Shown in pieces: positions 24,804 through 33,946 of a stretch of 64,000 nt of DNA. The stretch's first letter is position 1. Each line of letters starts with the position of its first letter. The stretch comes from Arenibacter aquaticus (GTDB lineage: Bacteria; Bacteroidota; Bacteroidia; Flavobacteriales; Flavobacteriaceae): NCBI RefSeq assembly GCF_003957295.1, contig NZ_RQPJ01000021.1, positions 108,210 through 172,209 on the forward strand. The letters are read 5' to 3'. The translations under genes and the position numbers were made by a program. The notes beneath the pieces were generated by a model, which saw only the letters and a list, made by a program, of their open reading frames with translations, was not told the DNA's origin and did not search any database.

Positions 24804-27479
24804 TTAGAAGGTAAACCCCAGCTTGGTATAGTAATAGGCCCCACCAAATCCCATTTGTACAGAGTCCCAATACCCTCCACCTTCTACCCAGTCGTCCTGT
24901 TGGTCAGGGTATACATTGAATAGATTATTGGCCCCTACATTTAACTTAAGGCCATCGCATAATTGATAGCCAAAAACCAGATCGGTTACAAGCCTAGCAT
25001 TATAAGTATCTGTTGCCTGATTGATCTGATCCTCAAAACTGTCATAATCGGAAGTAGGCTCATACATTTGGTAATCCAATAACTCCACCTTACTAAAATG
25101 CGTGAAGGCCAGTCCGGCATCAAACTTGTCCCTATTGTAATTAATATTTAGGGTGAATTTACTTTTTGGGGCCGAGGCCAATAGGAATCCCTTATCCCTT
25201 TCCCCAAAAAAGGTTTCCGCATCCAGACTGCCATTGTTTACCTTATCTATACTCATGTCATTGATATTGCCCGTAAAAGTGGCAGATAAGCGGTGGTCAT
25301 CAAAGCTCTTTTTCCAAGCCAGCACAATGTCCAAACCTGTAGTTTTGGTATCCACACCATTTACAAAGAATTGTGCCGCCTCCACATTGGGAATTTGGGG
25401 TGCATCAAAATTACCCGTAAGCACTATACGATCGTCCACTTTAATATAGTAGCCGTCCACAGTTGCTGTAAAATCGCCAAAGGTGGCCGTAAAACCTAGC
25501 CCAGCATTAAGGGCCTTTTCCTCCGTTAACTGATCTATCCCAAAGGAAGCTGTTACCGGACTGTTGTTGGGAGATAACAAAGACTCCAAAGCAGCGCCAC
25601 CTACAAAATTGGTAAACTGTAGATTATAATATTTTTGTGCCAAGGAAGGGGCTCTAAAGCCTGTACTTACAGAACCTCTTATGTTAACATTGTCCGATGC
25701 CTTTAATCTTGCCGCCAATTTGCCGTTTATGGTACTCCCAAAATCACTGAAATTTTCAAATCGGGCAGCGGCACTTACAAGAAAGGTTTCAGTAAGGTCA
25801 AACTCCCCATCCGCATACAGGGAAAAATTACTCCTGCTTCTATCCACTTCGTTTGCGGGACTGTATCCGGGAAACCCTTGGGAACCCCCTGGACGGGGAT
25901 CACCCGAATCCGGATCAATTGGTTGGGTTTGGTTGGCCGGATCCGTAATTAATAGTCCATTTACGTCATAAGTACCCCAAGATCCCTCCTCCCCAGCGAA
26001 AATGACAAAATTTTCCGTTCTATACTCGGCACCAAAAGCCAAGTTCATACCCTCCAAAACATCTTCATAGTACTTTGAAAAATCCAAATTCATAGTGTTT
26101 TGAGTCAGGCTATGTCCTCCTGCATCAAAATCGGTAGGGGATACATCTTCCAAAGAAGCGTTAAGGGTTCCTTTTATGTAATAATGAAAATTATTTTTGC
26201 CATAAGTATTGCTGATATCCAGTTTCCAGCCATTATCCAGTTCACTCCTAAAACCGGCCGAAAAGGAATTATCAATAATGTTGGAAGTAATCCTAGGGGT
26301 AAATCCATTGGGGTAAATGGAAGGAATTACCCTGTTGCCACCATTCCTGGTAAAGGCATAGGCGTCCGTATCCCTATAATTTCTTCCACCAAAGGCATAT
26401 AATTCTGAATTATCCGAAAGAGGTACCGAGGCATTCACCATTAAATTGAATCCGTCAATGGCCGCCTCCCCGAAACCTCTTCTAAAATCGAATCCAGGTC
26501 TCAAAGTCTTGTTCTTGCTGATGTATTCCGTAGTAACATTTACAAAGCCGCCATCGTCGCCGATCGCCGCTCCAAAATTAACGCCAGCCTTTAGAGAACC
26601 TCCATCAAAGCTCTGATCGCTACCAATTGCGTTTCCGTCCTTCTCGGTGTCCAATCGGTTGCCATCGGTATTGGGTGTTCCTGACGGAAAATCTCCTTTT
26701 GCGTTGGTATTATAGGCTCCATAATTAATAAAGCCGGAAACCTTGTCCGTTTGGTTTTTCAACACAATGTTGATTACCCCTGCAATGGCATCCGAACCAT
26801 ATTGCGCGGCGGCGCCATCGCGTAATATTTCTATTCGTTTAATGGCCGATGAAGGAATAGCATTCAAATCGGTACCTGTGTTGCCCCGTCCCCTAGTTCC
26901 AAAAATATTGATCAAAGAGGATTGGTGCCTTCTTTTGCCGTTAATAAGTACCAAGGTTTGATCGGGGCCAAGGCCTCTGAGGGTAGCAGGATCTATATGG
27001 TCTGCCCCGTCCGACCCTGATTGTTTATTGGCATTGAACGAAGGAGCAGCATATTGTAATAGTTCATTTACTTCCACACGGCCTGTTTGGGTAGATACTT
27101 CCGCAATATCTATAACATCTACGGGAACCGCAGTATTGGTAGAGGTACGTTTTGGGCTTCTAGAACCCACTAGTTGCACCTCGTCCAGCATCATTCCGCC
27201 GGACAGCGCAATATTGACTAGGGTTTTTCCGGAAACATTTTCCTCCTTGGTATCATACCCAATATAGCTAAATACAAGGGTTGCATTATCCATGACCGAT
27301 ATTTGATAATTTCCATCAAAATCGGTCGTTGTACCATTGGTAGTACCCTTTTCCACTATGTTTACACCAACTAATGGTTCGCCACTGTCATCCGTAACCT
27401 TACCGGTAACCGAATTTTGCGCAAATGCCAGGATATAGTTACCCAGCATAAATGCCGTAAAAAAGAAGGTTTTTTTCAT
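24804..27479 (-). CDS. TonB-dependent receptor with carboxypeptidase-like N-terminal domain
   Basis: The 891-residue outer membrane protein has a signal peptide (1-20) and a carboxypeptidase-regulatory-like domain (about 21-105, VTGKVTDDSGEPLVGVNIV). The plug spans about 110-260, with TLRGLGPDQTLVLINGKRRH and EILRDGAAAQYGSDAIAGVINI, and a large 22-strand barrel ends in an aromatic residue (LGFTF). The plug resembles siderophore- and vitamin-type receptors more than SusC, and no SusD gene is adjacent. The ligand cannot be told. It is divergent from ychF across 170 bases. Confidence 0.9.
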   Translation of the reverse strand: MKKTFFFTAFMLGNYILAFAQNSVTGKVTDDSGEPLVGVNIVEKGTTNGTTTDFDGNYQISVMDNATLVFSYIGYDTKEENVSGKTLVNIALSGGMMLDEVQLVGSRSPKRTSTNTAVPVDVIDIAEVSTQTGRVEVNELLQYAAPSFNANKQSGSDGADHIDPATLRGLGPDQTLVLINGKRRHQSSLINIFGTRGRGNTGTDLNAIPSSAIKRIEILRDGAAAQYGSDAIAGVINIVLKNQTDKVSGFINYGAYNTNAKGDFPSGTPNTDGNRLDTEKDGNAIGSDQSFDGGSLKAGVNFGAAIGDDGGFVNVTTEYISKNKTLRPGFDFRRGFGEAAIDGFNLMVNASVPLSDNSELYAFGGRNYRDTDAYAFTRNGGNRVIPSIYPNGFTPRITSNIIDNSFSAGFRSELDNGWKLDISNTYGKNNFHYYIKGTLNASLEDVSPTDFDAGGHSLTQNTMNLDFSKYYEDVLEGMNLAFGAEYRTENFVIFAGEEGSWGTYDVNGLLITDPANQTQPIDPDSGDPRPGGSQGFPGYSPANEVDRSRSNFSLYADGEFDLTETFLVSAAARFENFSDFGSTINGKLAARLKASDNVNIRGSVSTGFRAPSLAQKYYNLQFTNFVGGAALESLLSPNNSPVTASFGIDQLTEEKALNAGLGFTATFGDFTATVDGYYIKVDDRIVLTGNFDAPQIPNVEAAQFFVNGVDTKTTGLDIVLAWKKSFDDHRLSATFTGNINDMSIDKVNNGSLDAETFFGERDKGFLLASAPKSKFTLNINYNRDKFDAGLAFTHFSKVELLDYQMYEPTSDYDSFEDQINQATDTYNARLVTDLVFGYQLCDGLKLNVGANNLFNVYPDQQDDWVEGGGYWDSVQMGFGGAYYYTKLGFTF

Positions 27480-27552
27480 GTTAATGATTTTAAGTGTTTT
27501 AACTTCTAATTTAGGTATTTTATTTTTACATAATTAAGATTGTCAATCTGTG

Positions 27553-27581
27553 TTCTTAAACGGACATAAATAGTATCTTTG
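27553..27581 (+). promoter_or_regulatory. Probable promoter of ychF
   Basis: TATCTTTG at 27574-27581 matches the Bacteroidetes -7 element, with TTC (one mismatch to TTG) 18 bases upstream at 27553-27555. The ychF ATG is 69 bases downstream. Confidence 0.45.
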
Positions 27582-27649
27582 CAGCTGTTTTAAAAAAGCT
27601 GTTTAGTGGTTTTTTATTTCAACACTACAGCCAATAATCATATTTAACC

Positions 27650-28744
27650 ATGAAAGCAGGTATCGTAGGATTGCCCAATGTTGGAAAATCCACCCTTTTT
27701 AATTGTTTGTCCAATGCAAAGGCACAAAGTGCCAATTTCCCGTTCTGTACCATAGAGCCCAATATTGGAGTGGTAAACGTTCCCGATAATAGATTGCAGA
27801 AATTGGAAGAACTGGTTAATCCGGAACGCGTCTTGCCCGCTACGGTAGAGATAGTGGATATTGCCGGATTGGTAAAAGGGGCCAGTAAAGGAGAAGGATT
27901 GGGAAACCAGTTTTTGGGAAATATTAGGGAAACCGATGCTATTTTGCACGTTCTCCGTTGTTTTGACAATGACAATATTGTTCATGTAGACGGTTCTGTA
28001 GACCCGGTAAGGGATAAGGAAACCATAGATATAGAATTGCAGCTTAAAGATTTGGAAACGGTAGACAAAAAGCTGGATAAAGTTAAGCGTGCCGCCAAAA
28101 CAGGGAACAAAGAAGCCCAAAAAGAGGAAGCTGTATTACTAAAGATAAAAGAAGGTCTTGAAACTGGAACATCGGTACGCGCCTTGGATATAAGTAAGGA
28201 TGATCGTGCGGAATATGTTAGGCCCTTGCAATTTATTACCGATAAGCCGGTAATGTACGTTTGCAATGTAGACGAGGATGCCGCAACTACAGGAAATGAA
28301 TATGTGGAAAAGGTAAAAGCTGCGGTTGCCAATGAAAATGCCGAGGTTATTTATTTGGCCGTAGGTACGGAGGCAGATATTACGGAGTTGGATAGTTATG
28401 AGGAGCGACAAATGTTTCTGGAGGACTTGGGGTTAACAGAACCTGGTTCTGCCAAACTGATAAGGGGTGCCTATAGGTTGTTGGATTTGGAAACCTATTT
28501 TACGGCAGGTGTTAAGGAGGTCCGTGCTTGGACTATTCCAGTTGGGGCTACAGCACCACAAGCGGCCGGCGTTATCCACACCGATTTTGAGAAAGGTTTT
28601 ATTAGGGCAGAAGTAATCGCATATGAGGATTTTGTAAACTTTGGAAGTGAGGCCAAGGTCAAGGAAGCTGGTAAGATGCGGGTAGAAGGGAAAGAGTATA
28701 TTGTAAAAGATGGAGATGTGATGCACTTTAGGTTTAATGTATAA
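27650..28744 (+). CDS. ychF: Redox-regulated ATPase YchF
   Basis: The 364-residue Obg-family P-loop protein is universally conserved and binds ATP rather than GTP. G1 is GLPNVGKST (residues 6-14), followed by [10 protein letters not shown], the G3 region [20 protein letters not shown] (about 69-88) and the NVDE motif (about 205) that replaces the guanine-specific NKxD. The C-terminal TGS domain (about 280-364) is complete ([26 protein letters not shown]). It associates with ribosomes and modulates oxidative stress responses. It stands alone between two terminators. Confidence 0.96.
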   Translation: MKAGIVGLPNVGKSTLFNCLSNAKAQSANFPFCTIEPNIGVVNVPDNRLQKLEELVNPERVLPATVEIVDIAGLVKGASKGEGLGNQFLGNIRETDAILHVLRCFDNDNIVHVDGSVDPVRDKETIDIELQLKDLETVDKKLDKVKRAAKTGNKEAQKEEAVLLKIKEGLETGTSVRALDISKDDRAEYVRPLQFITDKPVMYVCNVDEDAATTGNEYVEKVKAAVANENAEVIYLAVGTEADITELDSYEERQMFLEDLGLTEPGSAKLIRGAYRLLDLETYFTAGVKEVRAWTIPVGATAPQAAGVIHTDFEKGFIRAEVIAYEDFVNFGSEAKVKEAGKMRVEGKEYIVKDGDVMHFRFNV

Positions 28745-28816
28745 AACCTGTTATTCTTATAAACAAGTACCCGTTGTTTTTATTGGTATTGGACTGCCAT
28801 GAAAAAAGTGTTTAAT

Positions 28817-28858
28817 ACCAAAAAGGCCTGTTTAGATTTCTAAGCAGGCCTTTTTGGT
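28817..28858. terminator. Bidirectional intrinsic terminator after ychF
   Basis: ACCAAAAAGGCCTGTTTAGA (28817-28836) pairs with its near-perfect complement at 28839-28858 (one G-T mismatch), leaving T runs on both strands. It lies between convergent ychF and the acetyltransferase-like gene. Confidence 0.85.
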
Positions 28859-28880
28859 GTCAATCCAGTTATGTGAAGGG

Positions 28881-29999
28881 CTACAAGTCCTTTTTATAGG
28901 TTCTTCTGCGCTTGTATATTTTAGGGTCAAAATGTTTCCAAAGTTGGCGAATGGCCACATTTTCTTCCAGTTCAGGGGTTCTTACACAATTTTCTACCCC
29001 TTTGGCTTTAAAGGTTTTGTAATATTCGTTGAACATAACGGCCGTAACCCCTTTGTTTTGGTATTCTGGAAGCACCCCTATAAGGTAAAAAATAACCTCT
29101 TTACTATTTTTTTTGGCGTTCAAAAGATGAAATAGGCCAAATGGGAATAGCTTGCCATTTGCTTTCTGCAAGGCCTTGGAAAAAGAGGGCATAACAATTC
29201 CGAAGGCGATAAGATTGTCGTCCTTGTCCAGGATGAATTTTATGTATTCCGGATTTATAAAACTGATGTATTTTTTCTTGAAATATTCTTTTTGAATGTC
29301 GGTGATGCGGACAAAAGAAGAGAGGGAGGAATAGGTTTCGTTAAATAGGTCGAACATCTTATCGGCCCATGGCATAACGTCCTTGGTCTTGCTAAAGTTT
29401 AATTCCTTTACCCCATAGCGTTTTCTTACCAGTTCATTGGCCTTCTGAAAGAATTTGGGTTCTGCATTGCTGAAGGGGAATTTATTTTCCATATACTCCT
29501 TTTCCTTGATAAACCCATGGTGTTCAAAATGGTTTACGTAATACGGATGGTTGTACCAGGTAATCATGGTACCAATATGATCAAATCCTTCCGTTAGAAC
29601 ACCCACCTTGTCCAAATTGGAAAAACCAACGGGCCCTTCCATATAGGAAAGCTTATTCTCCTTTCCTATTTCCGCCACCTTATTGAGCAATGCCTCAGAA
29701 ACTTCATAGTCATCTATAAAATCGAACCACCCAAAACGCATTTTCTTTACATTTTGGTCATTGACCTCCAAACTGTTTATAATGGCAGCAACCCTTCCAA
29801 CAATTTTATTGTCCTTGTAAGCCAAAAAGAACCAAGCATTGGCATCCTTAAAAACTGGATTTTTATTCTTGTCAAATGTCTCCAGCTCATCATTGATAAT
29901 GGGGGGTACCCAGTATGGGGAGCCCTTGTATAGTGAAAATGGGAATTTTACGAAATCTTTGAGTTCCGATTTTGTTCTTGCTTCTTTTAAAGTAACCAT
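28881..29999 (-). CDS. GNAT-superfamily acetyltransferase-like protein
   Basis: The 372-residue protein starts at the ATG at 29999, preceded by AAGAAGGT. It has an N-terminal segment with KFPFSLYKGSPYWVPPIINDE (about 15-35), two acetyltransferase-like halves (ANAWFFLAYKDNKIVGRVAAIIN near 55 and VIFYLIGVLPEYQNKGVTAVMF near 315), and a basic tail (YKRRRTYKKDL). The second half contains the acetyl-CoA loop pattern QNKGV. It belongs to a conserved family found widely in Bacteroidota, sometimes mislabelled GTP cyclohydrolase. The substrate is unknown. Confidence 0.75.
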   Translation of the reverse strand: MVTLKEARTKSELKDFVKFPFSLYKGSPYWVPPIINDELETFDKNKNPVFKDANAWFFLAYKDNKIVGRVAAIINSLEVNDQNVKKMRFGWFDFIDDYEVSEALLNKVAEIGKENKLSYMEGPVGFSNLDKVGVLTEGFDHIGTMITWYNHPYYVNHFEHHGFIKEKEYMENKFPFSNAEPKFFQKANELVRKRYGVKELNFSKTKDVMPWADKMFDLFNETYSSLSSFVRITDIQKEYFKKKYISFINPEYIKFILDKDDNLIAFGIVMPSFSKALQKANGKLFPFGLFHLLNAKKNSKEVIFYLIGVLPEYQNKGVTAVMFNEYYKTFKAKGVENCVRTPELEENVAIRQLWKHFDPKIYKRRRTYKKDL

Positions 30000-30068
30000 A
30001 CCTTCTTTTGTTGTATGGTTCAATATTAGCAATATTAAATCATAGGAAAAAGTGCAAAAGTTATTTTA

Positions 30069-31139
30069 TTAGAAATCTATTTCAGAATCGTTTCTATTTT
30101 TTTTCTTTAATTTTCGCAATTGCTTTTTACTGGGGCCTAAATCAACATCTTCGGCGCCACTACCTTTTTTCTTCTTTTTGTTCTTTTTCTTCATGGCATT
30201 TTTGTTAATGGGGCCGCCATTTTCTCCGGCATTTTGATCTTCTATAGCCTTTAACTTATCCCTGTGCATATCTACCCTGTAAGAGAACCCAAGGGCCGCA
30301 AAAATTCTGGTAGGTGTATTTTTGAAGCTGGCACCTAGATTAATGTCTGCCTGCATATTTTCACTTATTAAATGGGCAACACCCCCGCGAAGCAATACAT
30401 CCGCATATCTGTCGCTCTGTATCCCCTGATGTTCTGCAAAAACGCTCCATTTAGGGTTTCTAAAAGCATGGGAAAGGGAAACGGTGTAGTTCCATTCGGG
30501 AAAATCGGTTCCCAGTCTATCATAGGCCACATTTGAAATAAGTACAAATCTAGGGGTAAGCCTACTTTGTGTGGCAATCATTACTCTTGGGGAAACAGTG
30601 GGGTCCCCACTATAAAAAGGGTTATCTCCCAGAACAAAATTGGCACCGGCATAGACTGATACGGCCGGGATAAGATTTTTTAGCTTAAAACCGTAATTGG
30701 CCTTCCAGCTGTAAAGATTGGGCTTGTTCTTCTCCGGGTTCCTATAGGGGTCGAAAACCAAAAATTTTAATCCCAATCGGTTTCTGGAGAAATCGGTATT
30801 TCTGACCTCAACACCAGAGTTGAGATAAGTTTTTTTCTGATCGTCAAAAGTGCCCTCGTAATTTATCTCCAAGGTTTCAAAAAGGAGGCCATATCGCAGA
30901 GATAACTCGGCTCCCAAAATATTGGATTCGGTAGAAAGCCTTGTGTGGTCACGCTGTTCATATCCTACGCCCAATTCTGCCTGTAACACATTGGTACCTA
31001 CCGCATAGGCGCTTACCGAAAGTCCCGGTCTGTTGGAATTGATTACATCTGTATATTGAGAGAAACCAAGCCAATGCAGGGAGAAAACTCCAAATATTAG
31101 TATTTTTTTCAGCTGTTTCGTGGAAACATTATATTCCAT
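30069..31139 (-). CDS. Outer membrane beta-barrel protein (MetA-type transporter family) with lysine-rich tail
   Basis: The 356-residue protein has a signal segment (about 10-28). A run of amphipathic beta strands resembles the family of putative outer membrane transporters related to the MetA meta-pathway phenol degradation protein (NSNRPGLSVSAYAVGTNVLQAELGVGYEQ, then GAELSLRYGLLFETLEI). The final 50 residues are unusual for a barrel: KKKNKKKKKGSGAEDVD, then KKQLRKLKKKNRN, a strongly basic periplasm-facing tail. The function is unknown. It is divergent from the DUF4834 gene and lies 69 bases beyond the acetyltransferase-like gene start. Confidence 0.75.
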   Translation of the reverse strand: MEYNVSTKQLKKILIFGVFSLHWLGFSQYTDVINSNRPGLSVSAYAVGTNVLQAELGVGYEQRDHTRLSTESNILGAELSLRYGLLFETLEINYEGTFDDQKKTYLNSGVEVRNTDFSRNRLGLKFLVFDPYRNPEKNKPNLYSWKANYGFKLKNLIPAVSVYAGANFVLGDNPFYSGDPTVSPRVMIATQSRLTPRFVLISNVAYDRLGTDFPEWNYTVSLSHAFRNPKWSVFAEHQGIQSDRYADVLLRGGVAHLISENMQADINLGASFKNTPTRIFAALGFSYRVDMHRDKLKAIEDQNAGENGGPINKNAMKKKNKKKKKGSGAEDVDLGPSKKQLRKLKKKNRNDSEIDF

Positions 31140-31197
31140 AGGAACTATTTTATTATTATTTTAAGACTTTTGCACTATTATTACAACGTTAGAATTG

Positions 31198-31205
31198 TAC
31201 TTTTG
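31198..31205 (+). promoter_or_regulatory. Possible -7 element of the DUF4834 operon
   Basis: TACTTTTG fits TAnnTTTG and lies 22 bases before the DUF4834 ATG. The nearest TTG (31170-31172) is 25 bases upstream, longer than usual, so this is tentative. Confidence 0.3.
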
Positions 31206-31227
31206 ATATAAAATTTGTCTACTAATT

Positions 31228-31491
31228 ATGGGTTTTTTAAAAACGATATTAATTGTACTCTTAGTATACTATTCCCTTAAGTTACTCGCAAAGTGGTTTG
31301 CTCCCAGATTGTTCAGGTATGCTGCCAAAAAGACCGAGGAGCATTTTAAGGAAAAGTTTGAGGGTTTTGCCGATCAGAACCGCACGGCTGAAGAGCAAGT
31401 AGGGGATGTTATTATTGAAAAGAAGACAAAGAAAAAAACCAGTTCCTCCAATAAGGTTGGGGAATACATAGATTTCGAGGAAATTGAATAA
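31228..31491 (+). CDS. DUF4834 family protein
   Basis: This 87-residue protein has one N-terminal membrane helix (about 4-22, LKTILIVLLVYYSLKLLAKW) and a basic, then acidic, cytoplasmic tail (RTAEEQVGDVIIEKK to VGEYIDFEEIE). The arrangement and the terminal YIDFEEIE match the small DUF4834 family. No function is known. Its stop is 19 bases before the YfhO gene, so it is probably the first gene of the YfhO-glycosyltransferase-flippase operon. Confidence 0.8.
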   Translation: MGFLKTILIVLLVYYSLKLLAKWFAPRLFRYAAKKTEEHFKEKFEGFADQNRTAEEQVGDVIIEKKTKKKTSSSNKVGEYIDFEEIE

Positions 31492-31510
31492 CCATTTACC
31501 ATAGCCAAAC

Positions 31511-33946
31511 ATGAGAAACGGTCTAAGAGCCTTTTTTATCCATTTTTTTGTAACTGCATTTTTTATTTTAGTCGCCCTGGCCTATTTCCATCCCGTACTA
31601 CAAGGGAAGGTGATACAACAGTCCGATATTGTCCAGTTTACTGGAATGGCCAAGGAACAAAACGATTTTAGAAAAAAGACAGGGGAGGAGCCTTATTGGA
31701 CCAATAGTGCTTTTGGGGGCATGCCCACCTATCAATTGGGGGCTTATTATCCACATGACTACGTAAAAAAATTGGACAGGTTAATCCGGTTTTTGCCTAG
31801 GCCGGCCGACTATCTTTTTATTTATCTCATTGGATTTTACATTTTACTTTGTTGTCTCAAGGTAGATTATAAACTGGCGGTGTTGGGAGCTTTGGCCTTT
31901 GGTTTTTCTACTTATATGATCATTATTTTGGGAGTGGGACATAATGCCAAGGCCCATGCCCTTGGATATATGCCCATGCTCTTGGGAGGAATAATACTGG
32001 TTTTTAGAAAAAAGTATCTATGGGGGTTTGTGCTTTCCGCCATTGCCATGGCTTTGGAAGTTGGTGCCAACCATTACCAAATGACCTACTATTTTATGCT
32101 GTTGGTGCTTATCCTTGGTGGCGTGTATTTGGTAGATGCCATAAAGACAAAGAAGCTGAAGCATTTTGGTATTTCCGTAGGGATACTGGTTTTGGCCGTA
32201 CTTCTTGGGATTGCTGCCAATGCTACTAGCCTAATGGCAACCAAGGAATATGCGGATTGGAGTACCAGGGGGAAATCTGAACTTAGTATAGACCCCAATG
32301 GCAATGTTTTGGAGAAAGGAAGCGGATTGGACAGGGAATACATTACCCAATTTAGTTATGGCATAATGGAATCTCTAAACTTATTTGTTCCCAGACTTTT
32401 TGGAGGCTCTGGGGGCGAGGATTTGGGGACTAATTCCAAGACTTATACCTTTTTGACCGAAAATGGCATTTCTAGGACCAAGGCTTTGGAGTTTACCAGT
32501 AGTTTGCCTTTGTATTGGGGAGATCAGCCAATTGTTGCCGCCCCGGCCTATATTGGGGCGGTAGTATTTTTTCTTTTTGTCTTAGGGCTCTTTTTGGTAA
32601 AGGGAAAAGCTAAGTGGTGGCTGTTGGGAGGAAGCATAATGGCCCTTCTACTTTCATGGGGAAAGAATTTTGGTCTACTTACCAATTTTATGATAGATTA
32701 TTTCCCCTTGTATAACAAATTCAGGGCAGTTTCGTCCATACAGGTAATTCTAGAACTTTGCGTTCCCATTTTGGCCATTTTGGCTCTTGTGGAACTGTTC
32801 AATAAAAAGAACGAGAGCACAAAGAAACTAAAAGACCTAAAGATTACTGTTTTTATTACTTTAGGTATTGGTGTGCTGCTGTTTTTGATAAAAGGATTTT
32901 TCGATTTTGTGGGCCAGAATGATGAAACCTATAGGCAGTATTACGGTGATGATATCGTATCCCTTATAGTGGCAGACCGTAAGGCAGTTTACAATTCGGA
33001 CCTCATTAGATCTATGGTCTATATTGGTTTGACCGCCTTGGTAATATGGTTTTTTATCAAGGATAAATTAAAACAGAATTTGGTAGTCATCTTATTGGGT
33101 GTCTTACTGCTGTTTGATTTGGTAGGGGTAGCCAAACGCTATGTCAATGAGGACGATTTTGTTGCCCAGCGTAGAATGTTGGAACCCTTCCAAGAAACCA
33201 ATGTGGATAAACAAATTGCCCAGGATACCACAATTTTTAGGGTTTATAACCCCTCGGAAATAGGTGGTAGTGGAAGAACTCCCTATTTTCATCATTCTAT
33301 TTGGGGATACCATGCGGCAAAGCCTGCAGGCATACAAGATCTGTACGATTTTCATATTGCCAAGAACAACGTTGCAGTATTAAGTATGCTCAATGTAAAA
33401 TATGTGGTGCAACAGGATGAGGAGGGCAATACCTACCCTGCTGTAAACCCGGATGCCAACGGAAACGCCTGGTTTATAAATGAATTGATTCCGGTGAACA
33501 ATGCCAATGAAGAAATTATGGCTTTGGGCAATTTGGATGTAAAGAATAAGGCAGTTTTCAATAGGTCTGTCTTTCCTAATAAGGACAAATTAAATTTTGA
33601 GACCGATTCCACTGCAGTTATAGAACTTACCCATTACGAGCCCAATCACTTAACCTATCAATCCAATAACAACCATGCAGGGGTAGCGGTATTTTCAGAG
33701 ATGTACTATCCCAACGGTTGGAACGCCTATATTGACGGAAAACTGGTGCCACATTTTGAGGTAAACTACGTTTTAAGGGCTTTGGAAGTTCCGGCAGGAA
33801 ATCACAAAATAGAATTTAGGTTTCAACCTACCCTTGTTGAGGTAGGAGGCAAGATAACGATGGCCAGTTCCATTTTGTTGATCTTGGTGCTGTTGTATGG
33901 AATAGCTCACGCCATTATGAAGTCAAGAAAAAATACTACGGCTTAA
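31511..33946 (+). CDS. YfhO family membrane protein
   Basis: This 811-residue protein has about twelve to fourteen membrane helices in its first 560 residues and a large C-terminal extracytoplasmic domain (about 575-780), followed by a final helix. The early loop QQSDIVQFTGMAKEQNDFRKKTGEEPYWTNS and the closing NGWNAYIDGKLVPHFEVNYVLRALEVPAG are typical of the YfhO family. This family resembles GT-C type glycosyltransferases and glycosylates cell-wall polymers in Firmicutes. The stop codon overlaps the next gene's ATG (TAATG). Confidence 0.9.
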   Translation: MRNGLRAFFIHFFVTAFFILVALAYFHPVLQGKVIQQSDIVQFTGMAKEQNDFRKKTGEEPYWTNSAFGGMPTYQLGAYYPHDYVKKLDRLIRFLPRPADYLFIYLIGFYILLCCLKVDYKLAVLGALAFGFSTYMIIILGVGHNAKAHALGYMPMLLGGIILVFRKKYLWGFVLSAIAMALEVGANHYQMTYYFMLLVLILGGVYLVDAIKTKKLKHFGISVGILVLAVLLGIAANATSLMATKEYADWSTRGKSELSIDPNGNVLEKGSGLDREYITQFSYGIMESLNLFVPRLFGGSGGEDLGTNSKTYTFLTENGISRTKALEFTSSLPLYWGDQPIVAAPAYIGAVVFFLFVLGLFLVKGKAKWWLLGGSIMALLLSWGKNFGLLTNFMIDYFPLYNKFRAVSSIQVILELCVPILAILALVELFNKKNESTKKLKDLKITVFITLGIGVLLFLIKGFFDFVGQNDETYRQYYGDDIVSLIVADRKAVYNSDLIRSMVYIGLTALVIWFFIKDKLKQNLVVILLGVLLLFDLVGVAKRYVNEDDFVAQRRMLEPFQETNVDKQIAQDTTIFRVYNPSEIGGSGRTPYFHHSIWGYHAAKPAGIQDLYDFHIAKNNVAVLSMLNVKYVVQQDEEGNTYPAVNPDANGNAWFINELIPVNNANEEIMALGNLDVKNKAVFNRSVFPNKDKLNFETDSTAVIELTHYEPNHLTYQSNNNHAGVAVFSEMYYPNGWNAYIDGKLVPHFEVNYVLRALEVPAGNHKIEFRFQPTLVEVGGKITMASSILLILVLLYGIAHAIMKSRKNTTA

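Noticed and set aside
24804-27479. SusC-type component of a polysaccharide utilisation locus
   Set aside because: There is no SusD gene beside it and no glycoside hydrolase nearby. The plug resembles siderophore- or vitamin-type receptors.
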